From Alphaproteobacteria bacterium (GTDB taxonomy: Bacteria > Pseudomonadota > Alphaproteobacteria > Bin95): a stretch of DNA of 64,000 nucleotides. This document shows positions 17,496 through 27,000 of this stretch, in pieces. Numbering within the stretch: position 1 is the first letter of the stretch; each line of letters begins with the position of its first letter. Made by a program: the position numbers and the translations under genes. The notes under the pieces are model-generated. The model had not been told where the DNA came from. It did not search any database and worked only from the letters and a program-made list of their open reading frames with translations. The DNA is taken from positions 1 to 64,000 of the forward strand of contig JACKII010000004.1 in the NCBI GenBank assembly GCA_020638555.1. The letters run 5' to 3'.

Positions 17496-19283
17496 TCACA
17501 TCTTGACGAAGGTGCCCGGCGCATCGCCGAGCGCCGGCAGGCCGTTCTGTCCGGGATGGCGCGCCGGCACCTGCTCGCCGGCATAGGCCGCGACCCATTG
17601 CTGCCAATGCGGCCACCAGGAGCCCTTGTGCTCGGTCGCGGTGTCGTACCAGACGTCGCGATCCTCCGGCCAGTTGTCGTTCAGCCAGTAGCCGTACTTG
17701 TTCGCCGCCGGCGGGTTGACGATGCCGGCGATGTGGCCGGAGGCGGCCAGGATGAACTGCTTCTCGCCGGAATAGTTGCGGCAGCCCTTGTAGACCGCCT
17801 TCCAGGGCGCGATGTGGTCTTCCTTGGTGCCGATCACCGTGGTCGGCGTCTTGATCGCGCGCAGGTCCAAGGGCGTGCCGAGCAGGGTGATGGCGCCCGG
17901 CTGGGCCAGCTGGTTCTGCTGGTACATGTTGCGCAGATAGAAGCTGTGCATCGCCTTGGGCATGCGCGTCGCGTCGCTGTTCCAGTAGAGCAGGTCGAAC
18001 GGGAACGGCTCCTTGCCCATCAGGTAGTTGTTGACCACGAACGACCAGATCAGGTCGTTGGCGCGCAGCATGTTGAAGGTGGTCGCCATCTGGTTGCCAT
18101 CCAGATAGCCCTTTTTCTCCATCATTTCCTCGATGGACTTGATCTGCTCCTCATCGATGAACACGCCCAGTTCGCCCGGCTCGGAGAAGTCCACCAGCGA
18201 GGCGAAATAGGTGGCGCTCTTGATGCGGTCGTCGCCAATGGCGGCCATGTGGGCGAGCGTACTCGCCAGCAAGGTTCCGCCCAGGCAATAGCCGACCGAA
18301 TCCACCTCGCCGATGCCGATATCGCGCTCGATGGCGTCGAGGGCCTCCATAACGCCCTCGCGCATATAGTCCTCGAACGTGGCGTTGGCCAAATCCTCGT
18401 ACGGGTTCACCCAGGAGAGGACATAGACCGTGTGCCCCTGCTCCGAGGCCCAGCGCACGAACGAGTTCTTCGGTTGCAGGTCGAGGATGTAATACTTGTT
18501 GATCCAGGGCGGCACGATCATAAGCGGCCGCTTGAACTGGGTCTCGGTCATGGGCTCGAAGCAGAGCAATTCCATCAGCCGGCCGCGATGCACCACCTTG
18601 CCGGGCGTGGTGGCGACATTCTTGCCGACCTCGAACGTGTTCGGCTTGGTCTGGCTGATCTTGAGCGAGCCCTTGCCCGCCTCCAGATCCTGCAACAGGT
18701 GATTCAGGCCGCGAATCAGATTCTCGCCGCGGGTTTCGACGGTCTCCTTCAGGACCTTCGGATTGGTGGCGACGAAATTCGTCGGCGCCATCGCGTCGAT
18801 GAACTGGCGGATATAGAAGTCGACTTTCTGGCGGGTGTGCTCGTCGGTGAATTCCGCATCGTCGACATTGTGCTGCAACCACCGCGCTGCCAGCAGATAG
18901 GACTGCTTGATATAGTCGAACACGAAATTGTCCGACCATTCCTTGTCGTTGAACCGACGGTCACCCTTTGCCGGCGCGGCGACCGGGTCCACCTCCTGGC
19001 CCATCATGCGGCGCGAGGTGGTCTCCCACAATTTCATGTAGGACTGCCACAACTCCGTCTGCGCCTCGACCAGCTTGTTCGGGTTGGCCAGCATCCGCTG
19101 CGTCAGTTCGATGAAGGCCCGGCCGATGCCGATCGGATCGAACTGGCTGTCGCGGTCGGGCTGCAACTGCGAGCCCTCCTTGGCGGCCCTTTCGAAGAAC
19201 TCCCGGACCAGCTTTTGCGAGCGCTCGGCAATCTCGCCCAGTTCCTTGCTGATGTCCGTGGGTTGAACCGGCTGATCCGACAT
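17496..19283 (-). CDS. phaC: class I polyhydroxyalkanoate synthase
   Basis: A 595-residue PhaC that polymerises 3-hydroxyacyl-CoA on the granule surface. The N-terminal PhaC_N region (WQSYMKLWETTSRRMMG, DNFVFDYIKQSYLL) is followed by the alpha/beta-fold catalytic domain. The lipase-like box GYCLGGTLLA has the nucleophile at about Cys333, with Asp in GTKEDHIAPW and His in SGHIAGIVNPP. Length fits class I. AAGGGA lies 9 nt before the ATG. It is about 17 kb from phaR and phaA on the map, so the pathway is split; no phaB was seen in the window. Confidence 0.95.
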   Translation of the reverse strand: MSDQPVQPTDISKELGEIAERSQKLVREFFERAAKEGSQLQPDRDSQFDPIGIGRAFIELTQRMLANPNKLVEAQTELWQSYMKLWETTSRRMMGQEVDPVAAPAKGDRRFNDKEWSDNFVFDYIKQSYLLAARWLQHNVDDAEFTDEHTRQKVDFYIRQFIDAMAPTNFVATNPKVLKETVETRGENLIRGLNHLLQDLEAGKGSLKISQTKPNTFEVGKNVATTPGKVVHRGRLMELLCFEPMTETQFKRPLMIVPPWINKYYILDLQPKNSFVRWASEQGHTVYVLSWVNPYEDLANATFEDYMREGVMEALDAIERDIGIGEVDSVGYCLGGTLLASTLAHMAAIGDDRIKSATYFASLVDFSEPGELGVFIDEEQIKSIEEMMEKKGYLDGNQMATTFNMLRANDLIWSFVVNNYLMGKEPFPFDLLYWNSDATRMPKAMHSFYLRNMYQQNQLAQPGAITLLGTPLDLRAIKTPTTVIGTKEDHIAPWKAVYKGCRNYSGEKQFILAASGHIAGIVNPPAANKYGYWLNDNWPEDRDVWYDTATEHKGSWWPHWQQWVAAYAGEQVPARHPGQNGLPALGDAPGTFVKM

Positions 19284-19379
19284 GGCGTTTGGTCCCTTGT
19301 GCGGTCTGGGTTGGCAGCGGTATCGGTGGTAAGCTGAATGCCCCCCGACCGACCGATCCGGTGTGTGGCGATAAACGGA

Positions 19380-19829
19380 ATGAGTGACCGAATGACTGTT
19401 GGCCGTCTATTAGACGAAGTTTTAATATGTGACCGTCGCCTGGTCGTCGCAAGCTTGGTGGCGGGTTTGGCACTAACATCGTGCGCGCCAGAGGGCAACT
19501 CTGTCGCAGGCAGGGTGCAGTCGGTCGCCGACTGGATGAACAACACGCCGCCGGCGCCCGCCGTACCGGAATGGCGTCTCAGCAAGCGCCCCGGGCTGGA
19601 GAACGCACCCTATCCGAAGCTCAGCGACGTTCCGCCCCGGCCCGCCAACCTGCCCACGCCCGCCTCCACCCAGGCGACCGTCGACACCCTGAAGCGCGAC
19701 AACGCCAAAACCGGAACCGAAACCGAAGACCGCGCAACCGGCGTCGCGCTCGGCGGCCCGAAGCCCGCCAAAATCGCACCTTTGGAGATCCCCGGCGTCG
19801 GCGTGGTGGGCAAATACGGCGTGCGCTGA
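19380..19829 (+). CDS. small putative lipoprotein
   Basis: A 149-residue protein with a lipoprotein signal: RRLVVASLVAGLALTSC, where LTSC is the lipobox and Cys would be acylated. The rest is Pro/Ala/Lys-rich and of low complexity (SDVPPRPANLPTPAST) with no recognised domain. Probably anchored in the envelope. The start is uncertain: ATG at 19380 or 12 nt downstream. It is divergent from phaC and lies 186 bp before the aminotransferase gene. No function assigned. Confidence 0.65.
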   Translation: MSDRMTVGRLLDEVLICDRRLVVASLVAGLALTSCAPEGNSVAGRVQSVADWMNNTPPAPAVPEWRLSKRPGLENAPYPKLSDVPPRPANLPTPASTQATVDTLKRDNAKTGTETEDRATGVALGGPKPAKIAPLEIPGVGVVGKYGVR

Positions 19830-20015
19830 CCCGCCCTCGAACCCTGGCGTTTTCGCCCGCCATCGCCCAGGGTGGAGTTTTCGGTTGACCCCGCTTCGCC
19901 AGTCGAGGATCAACTGCAAACGCCGAATGCAAACACCGGCATTGGGCCTGTAACGAAAAGCCCCTATCTTTTCGCTACCAACAACCCCTTTCAACCTCGA
20001 AGCGCGATTCCCGCC

Positions 20016-21245
20016 ATGTCTGCCCTGACTGACCGCCTGGAACAACAGTTCCACAAGATCAAGCGTCTGCCCCCGTATCTGTTTGCGGAGGTAAACGCTA
20101 TGAAGGCCGCGGCCCGGCAGGCCGGCGAGGATATTATCGACTTCGGCATGGGCAATCCGGACCAGCCGACGCCGCCGCACATCGTCGAGAAGCTACGCGA
20201 GGCGGCGCTGAACCCGCGCGCCCACCGCTATTCCACCAGCAAGGGCATTCCGGGCCTGCGCCGGGCGATCAGCGCCTATTACGAGCGGCGCTTCAACGTC
20301 TCCATCGACCCGGAGAGCGAGGCGATCGTCACGCTCGGCTCGAAGGAGGGCCTGGCGAACCTGGCCCAGGCCATCACCTCGCCCGGCGACGTGCTGCTGG
20401 TGCCGAACCCCAGCTATCCGATCCACCCGTTCGGCGCGATCATCGCCGGCGCCTCGCTGCGGCACCTGCCGGTGGCCGACGGCTATGATTTCATGACCGA
20501 GTTGAAGCGCGCGGTGCAGCACAGCGTGCCGAAGCCGGTCGGCCTGATCATCTGCTATCCCTCCAACCCGACCGCCAAGGTGGTGGACCTGGATTTCTAT
20601 GCCGAAGTGGTGGATTTCTGCCGCTATCACGGCATCTGGGTCGTGAGCGACCTGGCCTATGCGGAAATCTATTTCGACATCGACCCGCCGCCCTCCATCC
20701 TGCAGGTGCCGGGCGCCAAGGATATCGCGGTCGAGTTCACCTCGCTCTCGAAGACCTATTCCATGCCCGGCTGGCGCATCGGCTTCTGCTGCGGCAACCC
20801 GCTGCTGATCGCCGCCCTGGCGCGGGTCAAATCCTATCTGGACTATGGCGCCTACACGCCGATCCAGGTGGCGGCGACCGCGGCGCTGAACGGGCCGCAG
20901 GACTGCGTCGAAGAGATCCGGCAGATGTACAAGAGCCGCCGCGACGTGCTGGTCGAGAGCTTCGCCCAGGCCGGTTGGAACGTGCCGCCGCCGCCCGCCA
21001 GCATGTTCTGCTGGGCGCCGCTGCCGGAGGGCTTCAAGGACATGGGCTCGATGGAATTCGCCAAGCTGGCCCTGACCGAGGCCAAGGTCGCGGTCTCGCC
21101 CGGCGTCGGCTTCGGCGAATACGGCGAGGGCTATGTGCGGTTGGGCCTCGTGGAAAATCGCCATAGAATCCGGCAGGCTGCGCGCAATCTGAAGTCGTTC
21201 CTGGCTAAAGGGCCGCAAGCCCGGATGGCCAAAGCCGCGGAGTAA
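20016..21245 (+). CDS. class I aminotransferase (AlaC/LL-DAP aminotransferase-like)
   Basis: A 409-residue PLP enzyme. FGMGNPDQPTP near residue 35, CYPSNPTAKV and SLSKTYSMPGWRIGF, where the lysine binds PLP. This sub-branch is often labelled LL-diaminopimelate aminotransferase but in proteobacteria usually acts like AlaC (alanine/2-oxoglutarate). ATG at 20016 (MSALTDRLEQQ) matches the family start; upstream frame is noise. It is 4 bp from hom, suggesting co-translation. Its link to hom is common in alphaproteobacteria. Confidence 0.87.
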   Translation: MSALTDRLEQQFHKIKRLPPYLFAEVNAMKAAARQAGEDIIDFGMGNPDQPTPPHIVEKLREAALNPRAHRYSTSKGIPGLRRAISAYYERRFNVSIDPESEAIVTLGSKEGLANLAQAITSPGDVLLVPNPSYPIHPFGAIIAGASLRHLPVADGYDFMTELKRAVQHSVPKPVGLIICYPSNPTAKVVDLDFYAEVVDFCRYHGIWVVSDLAYAEIYFDIDPPPSILQVPGAKDIAVEFTSLSKTYSMPGWRIGFCCGNPLLIAALARVKSYLDYGAYTPIQVAATAALNGPQDCVEEIRQMYKSRRDVLVESFAQAGWNVPPPPASMFCWAPLPEGFKDMGSMEFAKLALTEAKVAVSPGVGFGEYGEGYVRLGLVENRHRIRQAARNLKSFLAKGPQARMAKAAE

Positions 21246-21249
21246 GCGG

Positions 21250-22542
21250 ATGAAAGCCCCGTTGAAAATCGCCGTCGCCGGCCTGGGCACGGTCGGCGCC
21301 GAAGTCGTGCGCATCCTGTCCCGCGATGCCGATCTGCTGGCCGCGCGCGCCGGCCGGCCGCTGGTCGTGACCGACATTTCGGCGCGCAACCGCAGCCGCG
21401 ACCGCGGCGTCGACCTCTCGCATTATGCCTGGCACGACGACGCGGCGGCCATGGCCTCCAGCGCCGATGTCGATATCGTGGTCGAGTTGGTGGGCGGCGC
21501 GGACGGACCGGCGCACAGCATCGTGCAAAACGCGCTGGCCGCCGGTCATGACGTAGTGACCGCCAACAAGGCCATGCTGGCCAAGCACGGCGTCGAACTC
21601 GCGGCCCAGGCCGAGCGCGCCGACAAGGTGCTGGCCTTCGAGGCCGCCGTCGCCGGCGGCATCCCGATCGTCAAGGCCCTGCGCGAGGGGTTGGCGGGCA
21701 ATCGGGTGTCCGGCATTTACGGCATTCTGAACGGCACCTGCAATTTTATCCTGACCACCATGCGCGAGACCGGCCGCAGCTTTGCCGACGTGCTGAAGGA
21801 GGCGCAGGACCTGGGCTATGCCGAGGCCGACCCGGCCTTCGACATCGACGGCAACGACGCCGGCCAGAAGCTGGCGATCATGGCCAGCATCGCCTTCGGC
21901 ATCCCGGTCGACGAGGGCGCGGTGTATCTGGAGGGCATCACCTCGCTCTCCGCCGACGACATCGCCTTTGCCGAGGAGTTGGGCTATCGCATCAAGCTTC
22001 TGGGCATCGCCCGGCGCACCGAGGCGGGCATCGAACAGCGCGTGCACCCGGTCATGATCGACCGCAACTCGCCGCTCGGCCAGATCGAGGGCGTGACCAA
22101 TGCGGTGGAGGTGGCGGGCTCTGCGGTCGGCACGGTCGTGCTGACCGGCCCCGGTGCCGGCGCGGGGGCGACGGCCTCGGCGGTGGTGGCCGACCTGGTG
22201 GATATCGCCGCCGGCCGGCGCACGCCCACCTTCGGCGTGCCCTACACCATGCTGAAGGGCGCCACGCCCGCGCCGATGGACGAGGTGGTCAGCGCCTACT
22301 ATCTGCGCCTGATGGTCTGGGACCGTCCGGGTGTCATCGCCGGCGTTACCAGCGTTCTGGGCCGGCACAGCGTCAGCCTGGAATCCATGTTGCAGCGGGG
22401 CCGCAATCCGGGCGAGGTCGTGCCGGTGGTGATGGTCACGCACGAATGCCGGGAAGCCGCCATGCGCGCCGCCCTGGCCGAGATCGCGGACCTGGACGCG
22501 GTGGTCGAACCGCCGACGCTGATCCGCATCGAAGGCCTCTAA
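21250..22542 (+). CDS. hom: homoserine dehydrogenase
   Basis: A 430-residue enzyme reducing aspartate semialdehyde to homoserine, the branch to Met and Thr. The NAD(P) loop is VAGLGTVGAEVV; TANKAMLAKHG and the catalytic AFDIDGNDAGQKLAIM are intact. A C-terminal ACT domain (DRPGVIAGVTSVLGRHSVSL, from about residue 355) suggests allosteric control, usually by threonine. First gene of the hom-glpX-recJ order typical of alphaproteobacteria. Confidence 0.95.
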   Translation: MKAPLKIAVAGLGTVGAEVVRILSRDADLLAARAGRPLVVTDISARNRSRDRGVDLSHYAWHDDAAAMASSADVDIVVELVGGADGPAHSIVQNALAAGHDVVTANKAMLAKHGVELAAQAERADKVLAFEAAVAGGIPIVKALREGLAGNRVSGIYGILNGTCNFILTTMRETGRSFADVLKEAQDLGYAEADPAFDIDGNDAGQKLAIMASIAFGIPVDEGAVYLEGITSLSADDIAFAEELGYRIKLLGIARRTEAGIEQRVHPVMIDRNSPLGQIEGVTNAVEVAGSAVGTVVLTGPGAGAGATASAVVADLVDIAAGRRTPTFGVPYTMLKGATPAPMDEVVSAYYLRLMVWDRPGVIAGVTSVLGRHSVSLESMLQRGRNPGEVVPVVMVTHECREAAMRAALAEIADLDAVVEPPTLIRIEGL

Positions 22543-22578
22543 GCCTCTAAAAAGACACCAAACAGGAAAGAAACAAAC

Positions 22579-23553
22579 ATGAGTGGGATGAACCATCTTC
22601 TGGCGCTGGAAGCCGTGCGCGTGGCCGAATCCGCGGCGCTGGCCGCCTCGCGCCTGGTCGGGCTCGGCGACGAAAAGGCGGCGGATCAGGCCGCCGTCGA
22701 CGCCATGCGCACCGCTCTGAACGAACTGCCGATTTCGGGCCGCGTCGTCATCGGCGAGGGCGAGCGCGACGAGGCGCCGATGCTTTATATCGGTGAGGAA
22801 GTCGGCGCCGGCGGCCCCAAGGTCGACATCGCGCTGGATCCGCTGGAAGGCACCACCATCACCGCCAAGGCCATGGCCGGCGGCCTGGCCGTGCTGGCCT
22901 TTGCCGAGCATGGCAAGTTCCTGCACGCGCCCGACGTCTATATGGACAAGATCGGCGTCGGCGGCGGCCTGCCGGCCAATGTGGTCGACCTGGACGCCAG
23001 CCCGGCGGAAAACCTCGCCAGCCTGGCCAAGGCCAAGGGCTGTCAGGTTTCCGACCTGGTCGCCTGCATCCTGGACCGGCCGCGGCACGAGGAACTGATC
23101 GCCAAGACCCGCGAGGCCGGCGCGCGCATCGCGCTGATCACCGACGGCGACGTCTCCGGCGTGATCGCCACGACGGTCGCGTCCAGCGGCATCGACATTT
23201 ACATGGGTTCCGGCGGCGCGCCGGAGGGCGTGCTGGCGGCGGCGGCACTGCGCTGCATCGGCGGCCAGTTCCAGGGTCGCCTGCTGTTCCGTAACGACGA
23301 CGAGCGCGGCCGCGCCCGGCGGGTCGGCGTCACCGACCTGAACCGCAAATACACGATGGAAGAGCTGGCCAGCGGCGATGTGATCTTCGCTGCCACCGGC
23401 GTCACCACCGGCACCATGCTGCGCGGCGTGAAGCGGATTCCGGGCGGCGCGGAGACCCAGTCGATCTCCATGGTCTCGGCCACCGGCACCGTGCGCACCA
23501 TCACCGCCACGCACCAATTCGCCCACAATCCGCGCCTGGCGCGGTTTGCATAA
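22579..23553 (+). CDS. glpX: class II fructose-1,6-bisphosphatase
   Basis: A 324-residue GlpX enzyme of gluconeogenesis: fructose-1,6-bisphosphate to fructose-6-phosphate. Conserved GEGERDEAPMLYIGE and DPLEGTTITAKAMAGG hold the metal and substrate ligands, and GSGGAPEGVLAAAALRC is the family signature. AGGAAAG precedes the ATG. It follows hom by 36 bp. Confidence 0.95.
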   Translation: MSGMNHLLALEAVRVAESAALAASRLVGLGDEKAADQAAVDAMRTALNELPISGRVVIGEGERDEAPMLYIGEEVGAGGPKVDIALDPLEGTTITAKAMAGGLAVLAFAEHGKFLHAPDVYMDKIGVGGGLPANVVDLDASPAENLASLAKAKGCQVSDLVACILDRPRHEELIAKTREAGARIALITDGDVSGVIATTVASSGIDIYMGSGGAPEGVLAAAALRCIGGQFQGRLLFRNDDERGRARRVGVTDLNRKYTMEELASGDVIFAATGVTTGTMLRGVKRIPGGAETQSISMVSATGTVRTITATHQFAHNPRLARFA

Positions 23554-23625
23554 GGCTGCGTCCGAGATACCCTTGGCCGGAGCGGGGCAGTCCCCGCCCT
23601 GCCCCGCCTTGGATGACACCACGCC

Positions 23626-25383
23626 ATGACCGGGTTTGCGCTCAACGTCTCGCGGTCCCTCGCCGGCAAGCGCTGGCTGTGGCGGAGCGTCGACCCGCGG
23701 CTGGCGCAGACGATCAGCCAGCGGAACGGCCTCTCCGAGCTGGCGGGCCGGCTGCTGGCGCCGCGCGCCGGCTCGCTGGAGGGGGTGACGGACTATCTGG
23801 AGCCGAAGCTCCGCCACCTGCTGCCCGACCCTTCCACCTTTCTCGGCATGGACGAGGCAGCGGCGCGCACGGCGGAGGCGGTGGTTCGCGGCGACAAGAT
23901 TGCGCTGTTCGGCGACTATGACGTCGACGGCGCCACCTCCACCGCGCAACTGGTGCGCCTGCTGCGCTCTGTCGGCTGCGAGCCGCTTGTGCATATCCCC
24001 AACCGGCTGACGGAGGGCTATGGCCCCAACATCCCGGCGCTGGAGGCGCTGGCCGCCGCCGGCGTGCGGCTGGTGATCTTCCTCGACTGCGGCACCACCG
24101 CCTTCGCGCCGCTGGAAGCGGCGGAGCGCCTGGGGCTCGACGTCGTCGTGCTCGACCATCACACGGCCGAGGCGGCGCTGCCCCCGGCCCTGGCTCTGAT
24201 CAACCCGAACCGGCTGGATCAGGAGCCGGGCTTCGGCCAGTTGGCGGCCTGCGGCGTCACCTTCCTGTTCTGCGTCGCCCTGAACCGGGCGCTCAAGGCC
24301 GCCGGCCGGGCGCCGCAACTGGACCTGATGCGCCTGCTGGATCTGGTGGCGCTGGGCACGGTCTGCGACGTGGTCCCGCTCACCGGGCTGAACCGGGCCT
24401 TCGTCCAGCAGGGGTTGAAGGTGATGGCCGGGCGCCAGAACAGCGGCCTCGCGGCGCTGGCGGATGTGGCCGGGGTGAAGGACAAGCTCACCGCCTATCA
24501 TCTGGGCTTCCTGCTGGGGCCGCGCATCAATGCCGGCGGACGGCTGGGCGATTCCTCGCTGGGGGTGCGGCTGCTGGCGTCGGACGATCCGGCCGCGTGC
24601 TGGCCCATTGCCCAGCAACTCAACGAACTGAACGCCGAGCGCAAGGCGGTCGAGGACGCGGTGCTGGAAGACGCCATCGCCGCCGCCGATGCGCAGGAGG
24701 CTCCGCTGGTGCTGGTGGACGGTGCGGGCTGGCATGCGGGCGTCATCGGCATTGTCGCCAGCCGCCTGGTCGAGCGCACCGGCCGCCCCGCCTTCGTCAT
24801 CGGCTGGGAGGAGGACGGCACCACCGGCAAGGCCTCAGGCCGTTCGGTGGCCGGCGTCGACCTGGGCAACGCGGTGATCGCGGCGCGGCAGGCGGACCTG
24901 CTGCTGGCTGGCGGCGGCCACGCCATGGCCGCGGGCTTCACGGTCGCGCGGGAGAAGTTGGCCGACCTGCACGCCTTCCTGAACGAGCGCCTGGCGGAGG
25001 CCATCGCACAGGCCCAGAAAGAGGCCGCGCTGACGCTGGAAGGCGCGATCAGCGTGGAGGGCGCCAACGCGGCCCTGGCCGACATGGTCGAGCAACTGGG
25101 CCCCTACGGACCCGGCAATGCCGAACCGCGCTTCGTGGTCCAGGCCGCGCCCATCGCCTTTGCCGACACGGTGGGCGAAAGCCATGTGCGCGCCCGCCTG
25201 GGCGGCAGCGGCCGGGGCAAGCTGAAGGCCATCGCCTTCCGCGCCCGCGACACCGCGCTCGGCCAGGCGCTGCTGTCGGCACAGGGCCGCCCGCTGCATC
25301 TGGCCGGACGCCTGCGCCGCGACCGTTGGACCGGCGGCGATGCGGTGGAACTGCACGTGGAAGATGCCGCTTGGCCGGAGTAG
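23626..25383 (+). CDS. recJ: single-strand-specific 5'-3' exonuclease RecJ
   Basis: A 585-residue DHH-family nuclease for recombination and mismatch repair. FGDYDVDGATSTAQLVRLL holds the first metal aspartates, VVLDHHTAE is the DHH motif, and GGGHAMAAGFTV is the DHHA1 signature. The C-terminal OB-like domain ends with HLAGRLRRDRWTGG. Standard length, third in hom-glpX-recJ, with no clear Shine-Dalgarno site. Confidence 0.94.
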   Translation: MTGFALNVSRSLAGKRWLWRSVDPRLAQTISQRNGLSELAGRLLAPRAGSLEGVTDYLEPKLRHLLPDPSTFLGMDEAAARTAEAVVRGDKIALFGDYDVDGATSTAQLVRLLRSVGCEPLVHIPNRLTEGYGPNIPALEALAAAGVRLVIFLDCGTTAFAPLEAAERLGLDVVVLDHHTAEAALPPALALINPNRLDQEPGFGQLAACGVTFLFCVALNRALKAAGRAPQLDLMRLLDLVALGTVCDVVPLTGLNRAFVQQGLKVMAGRQNSGLAALADVAGVKDKLTAYHLGFLLGPRINAGGRLGDSSLGVRLLASDDPAACWPIAQQLNELNAERKAVEDAVLEDAIAAADAQEAPLVLVDGAGWHAGVIGIVASRLVERTGRPAFVIGWEEDGTTGKASGRSVAGVDLGNAVIAARQADLLLAGGGHAMAAGFTVAREKLADLHAFLNERLAEAIAQAQKEAALTLEGAISVEGANAALADMVEQLGPYGPGNAEPRFVVQAAPIAFADTVGESHVRARLGGSGRGKLKAIAFRARDTALGQALLSAQGRPLHLAGRLRRDRWTGGDAVELHVEDAAWPE

Positions 25384-25407
25384 GCGGTTGCGCCAAACTG
25401 CCAAGCC

Positions 25408-26115
25408 ATGAGCGAAAATCCCAAACATTGCCTCGTCATCGGCGTCGGCCCCGGTACCGGGCTGGCGGTGGTCCGGCATTTTGCGGCCGAGGGCTACCGC
25501 GTCTCCATGATCGCCCGCCATGCGGGCCGGCTGGAAAGCTGGGAACGGGAGATCCCGGGCACCAAGGGCTATGCCGCCGACATCGGCGAGACCGAAGCCT
25601 TCGTCGCCACGCTGCGGCGCATTGCCGAGGACCGCGGCAGCCCCGGCGTGGTGATCTACAACGCCACGCTGGCCTCCCGCGGCACCTATGAAGATATCGC
25701 CATCGCGGATTTCGAGCGCAATTTCCGCGTCAACGCCGCCGGCCTGCTGGCAACGGCGCAGACGCTCTGCCCGGCCATGGTGGAGCGCGGCGACGGCGCG
25801 CTGATCTGCACCGGCAACACCGGCGCGCTGCGCGGCAAGCCCAGTTATATCGGCTGGACGCCCACCAAGGCCGCCCAGCGCATGGTGGCGGAAGCGCTGG
25901 CCCGCGACCTGGGGCCGAAGGGCGTGCATGTGGGCTATGTCGTCATCGACGCGGTGATCGACATGCCCTATGCGCGCAAGCGCTGGCCCGACTTTCCCGA
26001 CGACTTTTACGCCAAGCCCGCCGATCTGGCGGCGGAGATCTACCATCTCGCCCACCAACCGCGCTCGGCCCGGACATTCCTGCTGGAACTCCGCCCGTTC
26101 GGCGAAAATTGGTGA
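25408..26115 (+). CDS. SDR family protein lacking the usual catalytic Tyr
   Basis: A 235-residue short-chain dehydrogenase-like protein. The cofactor loop is GVGPGTGLAVV. The YxxxK position reads WTPTK, so the lysine is kept but the tyrosine is not. Related DHRS-type proteins also vary here, often with Phe. Position 24 bp after recJ and 47 bp before an enoyl-CoA hydratase suggests a lipid-related role, but reaction and substrate are unknown. Confidence 0.75.
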   Translation: MSENPKHCLVIGVGPGTGLAVVRHFAAEGYRVSMIARHAGRLESWEREIPGTKGYAADIGETEAFVATLRRIAEDRGSPGVVIYNATLASRGTYEDIAIADFERNFRVNAAGLLATAQTLCPAMVERGDGALICTGNTGALRGKPSYIGWTPTKAAQRMVAEALARDLGPKGVHVGYVVIDAVIDMPYARKRWPDFPDDFYAKPADLAAEIYHLAHQPRSARTFLLELRPFGENW

Positions 26116-26162
26116 GTTGCGACCGGAACCCTTCACCGGAACACACGACCGGAGCCCCCGCC

Positions 26163-26999
26163 ATGAGCGACACCGTTACCAGCGACCCCATCACCATCGA
26201 CACCGGCGCCCCCACCCTGCTCTGCGAAATCCGCGAGCGGGTGGCCATCATCACCCTGAACCGCCCGGAAGTGCGCAACGCCATGGGCGACGAGATCACG
26301 CCCTTCATCCGCGAACAGATCCGCGAGCGCGGCCGCGACGACCGGGTCGGCGCCATCCTGCTGACCGGCGCCGGCACGGCCTTCTGCGCCGGCGGCAATG
26401 TGAAGGGCATGGGGGCCAACCGGGCCAAGACCATGACGCCCGCAGAACGCATCGCCGACCTGAAGGCCCGCGAGCGCGGCCTGACCGGGGCGTTGCGCGC
26501 GGTGCGCAAACCCACCATCGCGGCCCTGCCGGGCGCGGCCGCCGGCGCCGGCATGGCGCTGGCGCTCGCCTGCGACGTGCGCATCGCCGCCGAGAGCGCG
26601 TTCCTCACCACCGGCTACCGCAATGTGGCGCTTTCCGGCGACTATGGCATTGCCTGGATGCTCTGCCAGTTGGTGAACGCCGCCAAGGCGCGCGAGCTCA
26701 TGTTCACCGGCCAGCGGGTGCAGTCCGCCGAAGCGCTGGCGCTCGGCCTGGTCAACCGGGTGGTGCCGGATGCGGAGTTGCGACAGGCCGCGTTCGACTG
26801 GGCGCGGGAGATGGCGAGCGGCCCGGCCGCGGCCATCGCCGCGATGAAAGACAATCTGGACGACGCCCCGACCATCAGCTTCGACCAGGCGCTGGACCGC
26901 GAGGCGGAGCGGCTGATCCCGCTCCAGGCGCATCCGGATCACCTGGAAGCGGTGCGGGCCTTTGTCGAAAAGCGCAAGCCCGTGTTCAACCAGGGCTGA
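26163..26999 (+). CDS. enoyl-CoA hydratase/isomerase family protein
   Basis: A 278-residue crotonase-fold enzyme. FCAGGNVKGMG and PGAAAGAGMALALACDVRIA form the oxyanion hole; SGDYGIAWML is the second active-site segment, with Asp where many hydratases have Glu, so it may be an isomerase or other crotonase rather than a true hydratase. ATG at 26163; upstream in-frame sequence is not protein-like. It ends 2 bp before the convergent YqgE gene. Confidence 0.85.
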   Translation: MSDTVTSDPITIDTGAPTLLCEIRERVAIITLNRPEVRNAMGDEITPFIREQIRERGRDDRVGAILLTGAGTAFCAGGNVKGMGANRAKTMTPAERIADLKARERGLTGALRAVRKPTIAALPGAAAGAGMALALACDVRIAAESAFLTTGYRNVALSGDYGIAWMLCQLVNAAKARELMFTGQRVQSAEALALGLVNRVVPDAELRQAAFDWAREMASGPAAAIAAMKDNLDDAPTISFDQALDREAERLIPLQAHPDHLEAVRAFVEKRKPVFNQG

Positions 27000-27000
27000 C

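Noticed and set aside
21205..24735. A 1176-codon open frame antisense to hom, glpX and recJ
   Set aside because: Typical high-GC shadow: rich in Arg, Gln, His and Gly, no domain, and lies fully over three conserved genes.
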